Shown here one piece after another: positions 17,193 through 24,386 of a stretch of 41,625 bases of DNA. The notes beneath the pieces were generated by a model, which was given only the letters and a program-made list of their open reading frames with translations, had not been told where the DNA came from and did no database searches. Position 1 is the stretch's first letter. Every line of letters starts with the position of its first letter. Source of the DNA: CAZZKJ01 sp964654695 (GTDB lineage Bacteria; Krumholzibacteriota; Krumholzibacteriia; WVZY01); assembly GCA_964654695.1 (NCBI GenBank), contig CAZZKJ010000021.1:1-41625 (forward strand), given 5' to 3'. Made by a program: the position numbers and the translations under genes.

Positions 17193-17295
17193 CCGAAAAT
17201 CTGTTAAAGAGCTATACTTCTTGTTAAGCATCATAGGATAGGTACAGACCATTTGGCGGGGTATAACTTTTTAACGGATCAATCGGCTTTTTTTT
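17193..17295 (+). terminator. Structured leader RNA closing in a terminator-like stem and T8
   Basis: CCGA (17193-17196) pairs with TCGG (17283-17286), and ATCTGTTAAA (17199-17208) pairs with TTTAACGGAT (17270-17279, one G-U), giving about 14 pairs with one small internal loop. Eight T follow (17288-17295). The 61 enclosed bases hold TATAC (17213-17217) able to pair with GTATA (17261-17265), and a hairpin GGT-ACAG-ACC (17241-17250). It looks like a multi-stem aptamer or attenuator, or the body and terminator of a roughly 125-nt small RNA starting near 17170. It matches no riboswitch family I recognise. Confidence 0.6.
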
Positions 17296-17296
17296 G

Positions 17297-17330
17297 ACCG
17301 CGCCAGGTGGTATCCAAGCGCGGTTTTTTT
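17297..17330 (+). terminator. Second rho-independent terminator in the leader
   Basis: ACCGCGC (17297-17303) and GCGCGGT (17318-17324) form a perfect GC-rich 7-bp stem, with an inner TGG/CCA helix in the loop, followed by seven T (17324-17330). It lies 42 bases before the start of the priming transferase and one base after the T run of the first structure. Confidence 0.8.
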
Positions 17331-17372
17331 GTGTCCGGTGTTTAAATGATTATATTGTAAGGATTTATTATT

Positions 17373-18080
17373 ATGGGCAATGAAGCCGTGGATAAGAGAG
17401 CGGATATCGGCCCCCCGCCCCGCGCGGGGATGATATCTCCTCCGGAGCACGTGATGAATATTTCCTCCGGTGACGACAAGATTTACGGCTTTCTCAAGAG
17501 GGTCTTCGATCTAACTGTGGGGCTTATCGCCCTGGCCCTGTTCGTTCCGTTGTTTCCCATAATAGCACTCATGATAAAGCTCGATGCGCCGGGCCCGATT
17601 TTGTTCAAGCAGGACAGGGTGGGTAAGAACGGGCAGATTTTCAAGTTTTACAAATTCCGGTCGATGGAAAAAGAGGCGGAGAGGAGGAAAACCGATATAG
17701 CCGATTTGAACGAGCAGGACGGCCCGCTTTTCAAAATAAAACTGGATCCCAGGATTACATCGGTGGGCAAATTCCTTCGCCGTTCCAGCTTTGATGAAAT
17801 TCCGCAGATTCTCAATGTATTGAAAGGAGATATGAGCGTGGTCGGGCCCCGGCCGCAGATGCCGGAAGAAGTCGCCCATTACCAGCCGTGGCACCGGGAA
17901 AGACTCAGGGTAGTACCCGGGATAACGTGCTACTGGCAGATTTCAGGACGAAGCCATATCGGGTTCAATGAATGGATGAGGCTCGATATCGAATACCTGC
18001 GAACCAGGAGTTTTCTGACGGACCTCGTTATCTTTTTCAAGACAATCCCAGCCGTGATAGCCAGGAAAGGGGCTTATTAA
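17373..18080 (+). CDS. Undecaprenyl-phosphate sugar-1-phosphate transferase (priming PGT), copy 1
   Basis: A 235-residue polyprenyl phosphoglycosyl transferase of the bacterial sugar transferase family, in the short form (no N-terminal four-helix/CoA-binding-like domain as in WcaJ). It starts a polysaccharide repeat unit by moving sugar-1-phosphate from a nucleotide sugar to undecaprenyl phosphate at the inner membrane. The single membrane segment is at about residues 45-68 after KRVFDLTVG, followed by GPILFKQDRVGKNG, FYKFRSM, then RRSSFDEIPQ (the catalytic D-E) and VGPRP. ATG 17373 has AAGGA at 17359. It lies behind the tandem-terminator leader. The sugar is unknown. Confidence 0.92.
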   Translation: MGNEAVDKRADIGPPPRAGMISPPEHVMNISSGDDKIYGFLKRVFDLTVGLIALALFVPLFPIIALMIKLDAPGPILFKQDRVGKNGQIFKFYKFRSMEKEAERRKTDIADLNEQDGPLFKIKLDPRITSVGKFLRRSSFDEIPQILNVLKGDMSVVGPRPQMPEEVAHYQPWHRERLRVVPGITCYWQISGRSHIGFNEWMRLDIEYLRTRSFLTDLVIFFKTIPAVIARKGAY

Positions 18081-18089
18081 CTTATTTCC

Positions 18090-18106
18090 TGGCATAAGTT
18101 TTGCGA
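18090..18106 (+). promoter_or_regulatory. Putative sigma-54 (RpoN) promoter before the wza-like gene
   Basis: TGGCATAAGTTTTGCGA fits the -24/-12 consensus TGGCACG-N4-TTGCW: GG at 18091-18092 and GC at 18103-18104 are separated by exactly 10 bases. A sigma-70-like TTGACA at 18116-18121 has only a poor -10 (TAACTT at 18139). A second, partial sigma-54 match (TTGGCACGGA, 18161-18170) lacks a correctly spaced GC. The 157-base gap between genes holds nothing else I can support. Confidence 0.55.
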
Positions 18107-18237
18107 AATTTCCCTTTGACAGCTTCCCTTGTACTTGTTAACTTGCCTTAGGACAAGAGGTTGGCACGGAACGTTTGAGTTAATAATGTCTCCGGAAGTT
18201 GGATGAATGTGCTTTTCTTTTTGGGACCGTTAAAAAA

Positions 18238-19023
18238 ATGAAAAACCACAAAGCAATCTGGTCCTTTATTGCAACCGCGCTCGTCTTTCAGGCGTGCTCG
18301 TCCAACAAGGCTTCCTTTCCGCCGGCGGGCGATTTCTATGAAAAGCAGCAGCTTCAGACTTTCTTCCAGGCCACGAACCAGCAAAAGGTCGTGGATGATG
18401 AATATTATATCGAGATCGGAGATGTGCTTGACATCGTTTTTCCGCTTTTCAAGGATCTTACGACGGAAAGATTGATCGTGAGAAGGGACGGCAGGATATC
18501 GCTTCCGTATCTCGGCGATGTGCGGGCGGCCGGCAGGACGCCGATGGAATTGGATTCCACGTTGACATCCAGATTTGCAAGAATACTCAAAACCCCCGAA
18601 CTGAGTGTGATAGTCAGAGAATCGGCGGAACATCTAATTTATGTAATGGGCGAAGTGGCCAGGCCGGGCGGATTTAAACACGACGGCCCCATTTCCCTGG
18701 TGCAGGCGGTGGCCCAGGCCGGCGGATTCGCCAAAGGAGCCAAGCAGACCAACGTGGTTTTGATAAGAAGAATGGGGTTGAAAAGGGTGGTCGGCGTGGA
18801 AGTGGATGTCGAGGAGATTGTCAGCGGCGGGGCGATCAACCGGGATTTCGTTCTGAAAGATTACGATATTGTCTATGTTCCCAAAACCAGGGTCCAGAGT
18901 GTCACTGATTTTTCACAGCAGTTTATGCAGATTATAGATCCGCCGCTGGGTCTCGCAACCCGGGCCTGGCAGTTCATCAATTTGAGTGCCGCCTTCGAAT
19001 ATTATCGAAACACTGCAAGGTGA
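18238..19023 (+). CDS. Wza/BexD-type polysaccharide export outer-membrane lipoprotein
   Basis: A 261-residue exported protein of the polysaccharide-export family, expected to form the outer-membrane translocon ring. The N-terminus has a lysine and a hydrophobic core ending FQACSSN, a likely though non-ideal lipobox (Cys19). The poly-export domain starts at YYIEIGDVLDI (about 57) and runs through VRRDGRISLPYLGDV; an SLBB domain follows at YVMGEVARPGGF. It is shorter than E. coli Wza (379 residues), like the forms paired with separate kinase and Wzz genes. ATG 18238 is chosen because it begins the signal sequence; the in-frame TTG at 18199 does not. It leads the Wza-Wzz-ATPase-kinase-like set. 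Confidence 0.9.
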   Translation: MKNHKAIWSFIATALVFQACSSNKASFPPAGDFYEKQQLQTFFQATNQQKVVDDEYYIEIGDVLDIVFPLFKDLTTERLIVRRDGRISLPYLGDVRAAGRTPMELDSTLTSRFARILKTPELSVIVRESAEHLIYVMGEVARPGGFKHDGPISLVQAVAQAGGFAKGAKQTNVVLIRRMGLKRVVGVEVDVEEIVSGGAINRDFVLKDYDIVYVPKTRVQSVTDFSQQFMQIIDPPLGLATRAWQFINLSAAFEYYRNTAR

Positions 19024-19039
19024 TCTTGGTTTAACAGTT

Positions 19040-20416
19040 ATGACCGCCAATTCTGAAATAAAGCGCGAAACCACGATGAGAGATTTTCTGAATGTTGTCT
19101 TCAGGAGAAAATTTCTCATTCTTTCCATCGTTTTGTTTGCCACGATTGCAGTTGTTTTCCTCAACGCCAGGCAGGCTACCATTTATGAATCCAATTCCAG
19201 GATCCTGGTCAAAAGAGGCGAGAGAACGAACGTGTTTTCAAACCATGTCCGATATCTCGGTTGGGAGGAAGAAGTCGCGTCTCAAATTGAGCTGATCCTT
19301 TCCGAAGCAGTCTTCAAGAAAGCGAGGAGAATATTAGCCGACTCGGCTTCGGTTTGGGGAGACCGATACAAAACCGGGTTCGGAGGAGGGCGTGTCCGGG
19401 CCACTATTATAGGCGAATCCAATGTATATTCCATAGGCTACGTGGATACCGACCCCGTTTTTGCCAGGCGGGCCTGTGCGGCGGTTACCCTGGCTTACAA
19501 GGAGTATTACAAGGATAGAAGCGCTCCGCCGGGCATGACCGATTTTTTTGTATCGCAGATTCAGGATATCACCACTGAAATGGATTATTGGAAAAAACGC
19601 AAAAGTGATTTTCTCAACAAGAGCGTGTATCTTGGCATGTCCGAAGAAGGCAGATTTGTCCTTCATAAGATATCGGACTTCGAAGGCAGAATCACGGATT
19701 TAGAGGGAAAAATTTCAGAGCGAAGGATCAACGTCGATAATCTCAAAACTTTAACCGAGGTGGAGCCGGAGAATATCGAGCACAGCTTATCTTTTTCTAC
19801 TTCAAATAATTATTTTCAATCCGGAATTATGTCGAACATCAAGTTCAATCTTTCGAACCTGCGTATGAAGAAGGAAGAACTGCTGCACCGGTTTACCGAT
19901 AATCATCCGCAGGTTGTCGAAGTCAACAGCCAAATATCGGATCTGCAGAATGTGCTCAAGACTGAAGTTGTCAATATGTACAAACTTGAAAAAAGCCATC
20001 TGGATGAACTCATCAGCAAAAAGACGAGGATACAAAAAGAGCTGGAAGAAGCAAGAGCCTCGCTGGAAGAGATACCTGACAAAGAAATGGAGATGCAGAA
20101 AATAAAAACAAAATTGGACATTCTGGAAGATAAATACATGCTGCTCCTGAAGAAACAGGATGAAGCCGAGATTGCAATGGCCAGTACGCCCCAATGGGAG
20201 ATTACTATTCTCTCTCAGGCGGGCATGGCTTATCCAAAGAAAGCCAAGGATTACATACGCATCGCTCTGGGACCTTTTTTCAGTTTCATCATAGCTTTAG
20301 GCATAGCATTTTTCTTCGAGAGCCTGGATCATTCATTGAAAAATGCTGCGGAAGTTGAAGAGTATCTCAATCTACCGGTTTTAGGAACTATATCGGATTT
20401 GAAGATTAAGAAATGA
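19040..20416 (+). CDS. Wzz-type chain-length determinant / polysaccharide co-polymerase
   Basis: A 458-residue inner-membrane protein with the Wzz layout: membrane segment 1 near residues 22-42 (KFLILSIVLFATIAVVF), a long periplasmic part with coiled-coil-rich region (about 170-385, many K/E/L heptads), and membrane segment 2 at the end (IALGPFFSFIIALGIAFFF) preceded by the family's Pro-containing stretch AYPKKAKDYIR. It sets polymer length or links polymerisation to export. There is no fused kinase; the cytoplasmic tail is short, and a separate kinase-like gene lies two genes on. ATG 19040 is preferred; an upstream GTG at 18986 overlaps wza. Confidence 0.9.
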   Translation: MTANSEIKRETTMRDFLNVVFRRKFLILSIVLFATIAVVFLNARQATIYESNSRILVKRGERTNVFSNHVRYLGWEEEVASQIELILSEAVFKKARRILADSASVWGDRYKTGFGGGRVRATIIGESNVYSIGYVDTDPVFARRACAAVTLAYKEYYKDRSAPPGMTDFFVSQIQDITTEMDYWKKRKSDFLNKSVYLGMSEEGRFVLHKISDFEGRITDLEGKISERRINVDNLKTLTEVEPENIEHSLSFSTSNNYFQSGIMSNIKFNLSNLRMKKEELLHRFTDNHPQVVEVNSQISDLQNVLKTEVVNMYKLEKSHLDELISKKTRIQKELEEARASLEEIPDKEMEMQKIKTKLDILEDKYMLLLKKQDEAEIAMASTPQWEITILSQAGMAYPKKAKDYIRIALGPFFSFIIALGIAFFFESLDHSLKNAAEVEEYLNLPVLGTISDLKIKK

Positions 20417-20417
20417 A

Positions 20418-21260
20418 ATGTACGAATCTTTTTACAGATTGAAGGAAAATCCTTTTGGAATGACGCCGAATCCGCGTTTTTTCTATAAAAGCAGCGGTCA
20501 CAGGGATGCGCTGGCGTACCTAGCCCGCGGGGTTTTCGAAAAAAAAGGCTTCCTGGCGCTGAGCGGCGAGGTGGGCTTGGGTAAAACCACAGTTCTCAGA
20601 TCTTTCGTCCAGACCTTCGAGCCGTGCCTGGATGTCGCATTTATCCTGAATACGAATCTCACCTTTGAGGAAATGCTCTACATGTTTCTCAAGGATTTTG
20701 GCTGCGAATTCAGCGGCTCATCCAAGATAGTTATGCTCGAAGCTCTCAACGATTTTCTTATTCAAAGCTATGCACGGAATAACAACCCTTTGCTTGTCAT
20801 AGACGAAGCCCAAAATCTCAGTATAGACGCACTTGAAGAACTGCGCATGCTTTCCAACCTCGAAACGAATGATCAGAAGCTCATGCAAATAGTGCTCGTG
20901 GGCCAGCCGGAACTCGAATTCGTGCTCGAACGCCATGATCTCCGGCAGCTGCGGCAGCGGATTCCGGGTATTTACCGCATGCATACCCTGTCCGAAAAAG
21001 AAGTTGATTATTATATCAAGTACCGTCTTCTGGTGGCGGGATTGAGGAAAGGCGCTTTATCGTTTACGGAACATGCTCGCGCCATGATACATGCTTTTTC
21101 AAAAGGAGTGCCGCGATTGATAAACTTGATTTGCGAACGTGCTCTTTATCACGGAAGCATCGCCGGCGTTATAGAAATAGACGGTTATATAATAGAAAAA
21201 AGCGCGAGGGAACTGCACAGCCCGGGCTTTACCGGGACGGACAGCGCCAGGAGCCAATAA
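20418..21260 (+). CDS. ExeA-like AAA+ ATPase of exopolysaccharide loci
   Basis: A 280-residue AAA+ ATPase resembling ExeA/GspA and the ATPase found in PEP-CTERM/exosortase polysaccharide loci. It opens YESFYRLKENPFGMTPNPRFFY, the family's N-terminal signature. Walker A is GEVGLGKTT at 50-58; Walker B is LLVIDEAQNL with D129/E130; sensor-type residues follow (VLVGQPEL) and an arginine-rich LRQLRQRIPG. It is cytoplasmic and probably energises or regulates envelope assembly; the exact role is not known. It starts one base after the Wzz stop codon, so it is co-translated. Motifs are intact, unlike the next gene's. Confidence 0.88.
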   Translation: MYESFYRLKENPFGMTPNPRFFYKSSGHRDALAYLARGVFEKKGFLALSGEVGLGKTTVLRSFVQTFEPCLDVAFILNTNLTFEEMLYMFLKDFGCEFSGSSKIVMLEALNDFLIQSYARNNNPLLVIDEAQNLSIDALEELRMLSNLETNDQKLMQIVLVGQPELEFVLERHDLRQLRQRIPGIYRMHTLSEKEVDYYIKYRLLVAGLRKGALSFTEHARAMIHAFSKGVPRLINLICERALYHGSIAGVIEIDGYIIEKSARELHSPGFTGTDSARSQ

Positions 21261-21262
21261 TT

Positions 21263-22030
21263 ATGAGCAAGATGTTCGATAGCCTGAGGGAAGCCGAGGA
21301 GCTGCGGAAACGCAAAGCCGGTGAAGAGGGATCGGTCGATCCGCAACCTCCGAGAATTGAACCGCTTCAGGATCTTGCAGGCACCTCCACCGGTGCTTTA
21401 CCCGAGCAGTTTTCCAGGGAACTGGGTATGCTCCGCAATTCGATGGAAGCCGCTCTCAAAAGCAAGGAACATAAAACTGTTCTTTTCAGCAGTTCCACGA
21501 GGGAGGAAGGCACAACCACTGTAGCCGTCAATTTTGCCCGCATGCTGGCGCTGCAGGGCAGTGAAAAGGTGCTCTTGTGCGAGTTGAACGCGCGAAATCC
21601 TGCTTTCGCCGATTTATTTGGAGGCAAAAAAGAGCAGGGGATCTGCGAATTGTTTTCAAGCGGAGCATCGCTGCAATCTGTGGTTTCATACGATGAAGCC
21701 AGCAGGATGCATATTGCTCATATAGGCAACCCCGATCCGGCTTTGATTCAATTGCGGCTGAAGGCGGTGTTTCCGAAACTTATCGAATCCGCCCTCGAGC
21801 AGTTCACGGCTGTTATTTTCGATACTCCTCCGATTACGTCCTCTCCGGAAACGGCGGCCATGTCCAGTTTTGTTGACGGCGTTGTTCTTGTGGTGCAGTC
21901 CGGAAGGACCAAGAGAGAAATTGTGCAAAGATCCATCAATGCCATTACACAATTGGACGGCAACATTCTGGGCATAGTTTTGAATCGAAAAAAATATTAT
22001 ATTCCCGGGTTTCTTTACGATAGGGTATAG
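21263..22030 (+). CDS. BY-kinase / CpsD-like protein with degenerate P-loop
   Basis: A 255-residue MinD-like P-loop protein of the bacterial tyrosine-kinase (CpsD/CapB/Wzc C-domain) family, which normally phosphorylates its own Tyr-rich tail to control polysaccharide assembly. Here Walker A reads STREEGTTT (78-86): the P-loop lysine is Thr84. Walker A prime reads LLCELNARNP (104-113): both aspartates of the usual L-I-D-A-D-x-R are replaced (E107, N109). Walker B FDTPPI is kept. The tail KKYYIPGFLYDRV has three tyrosines but is short. ATG 21263 has AGGAG at about 21248. It is probably a non-catalytic partner of Wzz or of the ATPase before it. Confidence 0.8.
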   Translation: MSKMFDSLREAEELRKRKAGEEGSVDPQPPRIEPLQDLAGTSTGALPEQFSRELGMLRNSMEAALKSKEHKTVLFSSSTREEGTTTVAVNFARMLALQGSEKVLLCELNARNPAFADLFGGKKEQGICELFSSGASLQSVVSYDEASRMHIAHIGNPDPALIQLRLKAVFPKLIESALEQFTAVIFDTPPITSSPETAAMSSFVDGVVLVVQSGRTKREIVQRSINAITQLDGNILGIVLNRKKYYIPGFLYDRV

Positions 22031-22085
22031 CTTTTCATGGTCCTTTTCCTCATTGAATCCTCGAAATTTTGATATTCCGTCAATT

Positions 22086-23243
22086 ATGGCCAGACCCGAG
22101 GAAATACTCGATTCACTCTGCGGCAGCGTCCTCGGTTTGATACTGGATAGAATCGGAAAAACAAAAGTCATCGCCGTTATTCTTTCGGGAAGCGCCGCTG
22201 AGGGCCGCATATCGGCCTTCGATAATAACGGAGCCTGGGAAATCTTTTCGGACCTCGATATCTACGCTGTCGTGGAAGAGAATATTGATCTCGAAAAAGC
22301 AAAACGGGATATCAAAGCCGCCGTGAACGAATTGATTTCCATGGAAAAAGATGCGTTATTTTTTGCTCCTCCTGATATAGGTATCTTTTCTCGAAAATCT
22401 CTTTTGGCTCAACCCGTGCGTCCGGGTACGGTTCAGCTGGCGGCCCACCATAGAATTCTATATGGAGATTCATCCGTGCTCGGAGACCGGCAAAAGTTCG
22501 AAGCGCCGAAAATCGCTCCCGTTGAATCTCTCTACCTCTTAGAGAACCGGTTGTTAGAATCGCGACTATTGAGTCTAGAACTCGAACCAACTGATTCTAT
22601 ACCGTTGGCAAGGTTTGCTTATTACCACGGTTTAAAAAGCTGTCTGGATGCGGCGTGCGTGCCTCTCATACTGCAAGGCAAATTCACACCGGAGCACGAA
22701 GACAGGATGGAGGCCTTTTCAAGCATGGATTTGACATCCTGGATCGACTCGGCCCGGGATTTTGAAGATATGGTAGATAAAGCCCGAATGCGCATCAAGG
22801 ATCTTCAATCTTCCATGAATGAAGACAGGGAGCAGTTGGATGCATTCAGACGGCGGACGGCCGGAATACTTCTTAAAGTATGGAAAGCTGCGGCCGTTTC
22901 CATATTCGGCCCGAACCAGTGGGGCAAGTTGATATCCAGGCGGGGAAGAGGGCCGTCATCGGTTTCGGATCTGCGGGAGATTAGATTGATTGCAAAAAGA
23001 CTGGGCGGCGGTCCTGAGAAATGGTTCACAGCCTGGCTGCGTTCCCCATCGCTTTCGCCTCTTGCCTCGCTGCGTTTATCCGGGGTTTGCGCCGAGCTGA
23101 CAAATAGGCATCCGGAAGTACTATCCAAAGATTCCGGTCTGTTGAAGTTTGAAAATTATATCGATCATGTATCCCGGGTTTTCGGACGCGATAAGGGCGA
23201 TGTTTTCGATAGGGGCGCATATCTTTATAAACAATTGAACTGA
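22086..23243 (+). CDS. Nucleotidyltransferase-fold (pol-beta superfamily) protein
   Basis: A 385-residue soluble protein. The N-terminal part holds the minimal nucleotidyltransferase signature: GSAAEG at 35-40 followed by the metal-binding pair SDLD with D56 and D58, preceded by hydrophobic VIAVILS. The rest (about 130-385) is largely helical with many charged residues and no motif I know. Such domains move AMP or another NMP to a small molecule or protein; antibiotic, glycan or protein targets are all possible. ATG 22086 is chosen; TTG 22053 would add 11 residues and neither has a clear ribosome site. It lies 12 bases before the phosphodiesterase-like gene. Confidence 0.65.
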   Translation: MARPEEILDSLCGSVLGLILDRIGKTKVIAVILSGSAAEGRISAFDNNGAWEIFSDLDIYAVVEENIDLEKAKRDIKAAVNELISMEKDALFFAPPDIGIFSRKSLLAQPVRPGTVQLAAHHRILYGDSSVLGDRQKFEAPKIAPVESLYLLENRLLESRLLSLELEPTDSIPLARFAYYHGLKSCLDAACVPLILQGKFTPEHEDRMEAFSSMDLTSWIDSARDFEDMVDKARMRIKDLQSSMNEDREQLDAFRRRTAGILLKVWKAAAVSIFGPNQWGKLISRRGRGPSSVSDLREIRLIAKRLGGGPEKWFTAWLRSPSLSPLASLRLSGVCAELTNRHPEVLSKDSGLLKFENYIDHVSRVFGRDKGDVFDRGAYLYKQLN

Positions 23244-23255
23244 GATCCTGGGCAT

Positions 23256-24386
23256 ATGAGAAAAAAGGTTATCGCTATATTAATAGACGCTTTGGGTTTC
23301 GAGGTAGTCAGGAGGCACGGGTTTTGCCGCAGCATTCTGACCGGCTCCTCACCCATCGAGACCGTCCTGGGATACAGTTCGGCGGCCATCCCCTCGTTGC
23401 TGACCGGTTGCGTACCTGCGGAACACGGGGCATGGTCGATGTACAAATATGACCCTGATAAATCACCGTTCAAATGGCTGAGGCACATGCCGGCCATGCC
23501 CTGGGCTCTGGAAAGAAGAGTAAGAAATTTTGCCAAGAAAAAACTGGTTGTAAAAAATAATGTTACCGCCTATTTCGATTTGTATTCCATACCTCTGAAA
23601 GAGCTGTCTAATTTCGATCTGGCCCAGCGCAGGAATCCCTATGATCTTAAAGGCTGCGGCAGAGAAAGTCTGTTCGACAGGCTCCAGAAAGAGAAGATCG
23701 GTTACAGAACATGGGATTACCGCACTCCGGAGAAGGAAAATTTTTGCGATCTTTTACAAGCAATCACGCGTGAAGAAAGATTCTTGTTCCTGTATACGGC
23801 CGAGCTCGATGCCTTGATGCATGAAAATGGGATTTCCGGGCCGGAAATCAAATCAAAACTGGATTATTATGAGGAAATGGTGGAGCGTTTAATAGCAGGG
23901 GCGGGCAAAGCCGGGCACAGAACTGAAATTTACATATTCAGCGATCACGGAATGACTGAAGTTAGCGGAACCGTTGATGTTTGGAATCCAATCAGGGAAG
24001 CAAATATTCGAATGGACGGCGCGACTGCGAGTTTTTATGATGCAACCATGGCCAGGTTCTGGGCGAAGGGAGAAACACGAGATAAGATCGGAGACCTCCT
24101 CGATAAAATCCCGGGTATCTCGCTGGTTTCAAATGAGAGACTCCAAGAACTTGGATGCTATTTTGAAAATCAATCCTACGGGGAATTGATATACGTGACC
24201 GATCCGGGAATAATGATTGTTCCCAGCTTCATGGGAGAGGAGCCCTTGAAGGCCATGCACGGGTATGATCCCGAAGATAAGTTTTCCCGGGCGTGTTTGC
24301 TCACAAACAACGAACGATGCGCCGCTCCGTCATCCATACTTGAAATCAAGGAATTTCTCATAAACAGAATACTGGAGGATCGTTGA
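23256..24386 (+). CDS. Alkaline-phosphatase-superfamily hydrolase (type I phosphodiesterase-like)
   Basis: A 376-residue protein with the metal-binding layout of the alkaline phosphatase/nucleotide pyrophosphatase superfamily: ILIDALG with Asp11, the nucleophile region GYSSAAIPSLLTG (Ser41 or Ser42) followed by PAEHG, and FSDHGMTE with D230/H231. No signal peptide is seen, so it probably acts in the cytoplasm on a phosphodiester, sugar phosphate or nucleotide. It sits between the nucleotidyltransferase-fold gene and the Wzx flippase gene and is coupled to the latter by an overlapping start. A role in adding, removing or editing a phospho-substituent on the repeat unit is inference. Confidence 0.75.
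   Translation: MRKKVIAILIDALGFEVVRRHGFCRSILTGSSPIETVLGYSSAAIPSLLTGCVPAEHGAWSMYKYDPDKSPFKWLRHMPAMPWALERRVRNFAKKKLVVKNNVTAYFDLYSIPLKELSNFDLAQRRNPYDLKGCGRESLFDRLQKEKIGYRTWDYRTPEKENFCDLLQAITREERFLFLYTAELDALMHENGISGPEIKSKLDYYEEMVERLIAGAGKAGHRTEIYIFSDHGMTEVSGTVDVWNPIREANIRMDGATASFYDATMARFWAKGETRDKIGDLLDKIPGISLVSNERLQELGCYFENQSYGELIYVTDPGIMIVPSFMGEEPLKAMHGYDPEDKFSRACLLTNNERCAAPSSILEIKEFLINRILEDR

Noticed and set aside
17254..17266. RfaH ops-like element (GGCGGGGTATAAC)
   Set aside because: Only GGCGG matches the ops consensus GGCGGTAGCGTG, and part of the sequence pairs inside the leader structure. Not enough to call.
17346..17360. Tiny leader peptide ATG ATT ATA TTG TAA
   Set aside because: Four codons with no ribosome site; it lies after both terminators and overlaps the priming-gene ribosome site.
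18161..18178. Second sigma-54 promoter (TTGGCACGGA...)
   Set aside because: The -24 half is very good, but GC is absent at the required spacing (TT instead), so only the site at 18090 is listed.
21131..21262. Extended N-terminus of the kinase-like protein
   Set aside because: The added 44 residues are Arg-rich and come from the ExeA-like gene read in another frame; ATG 21263 has a proper ribosome site.
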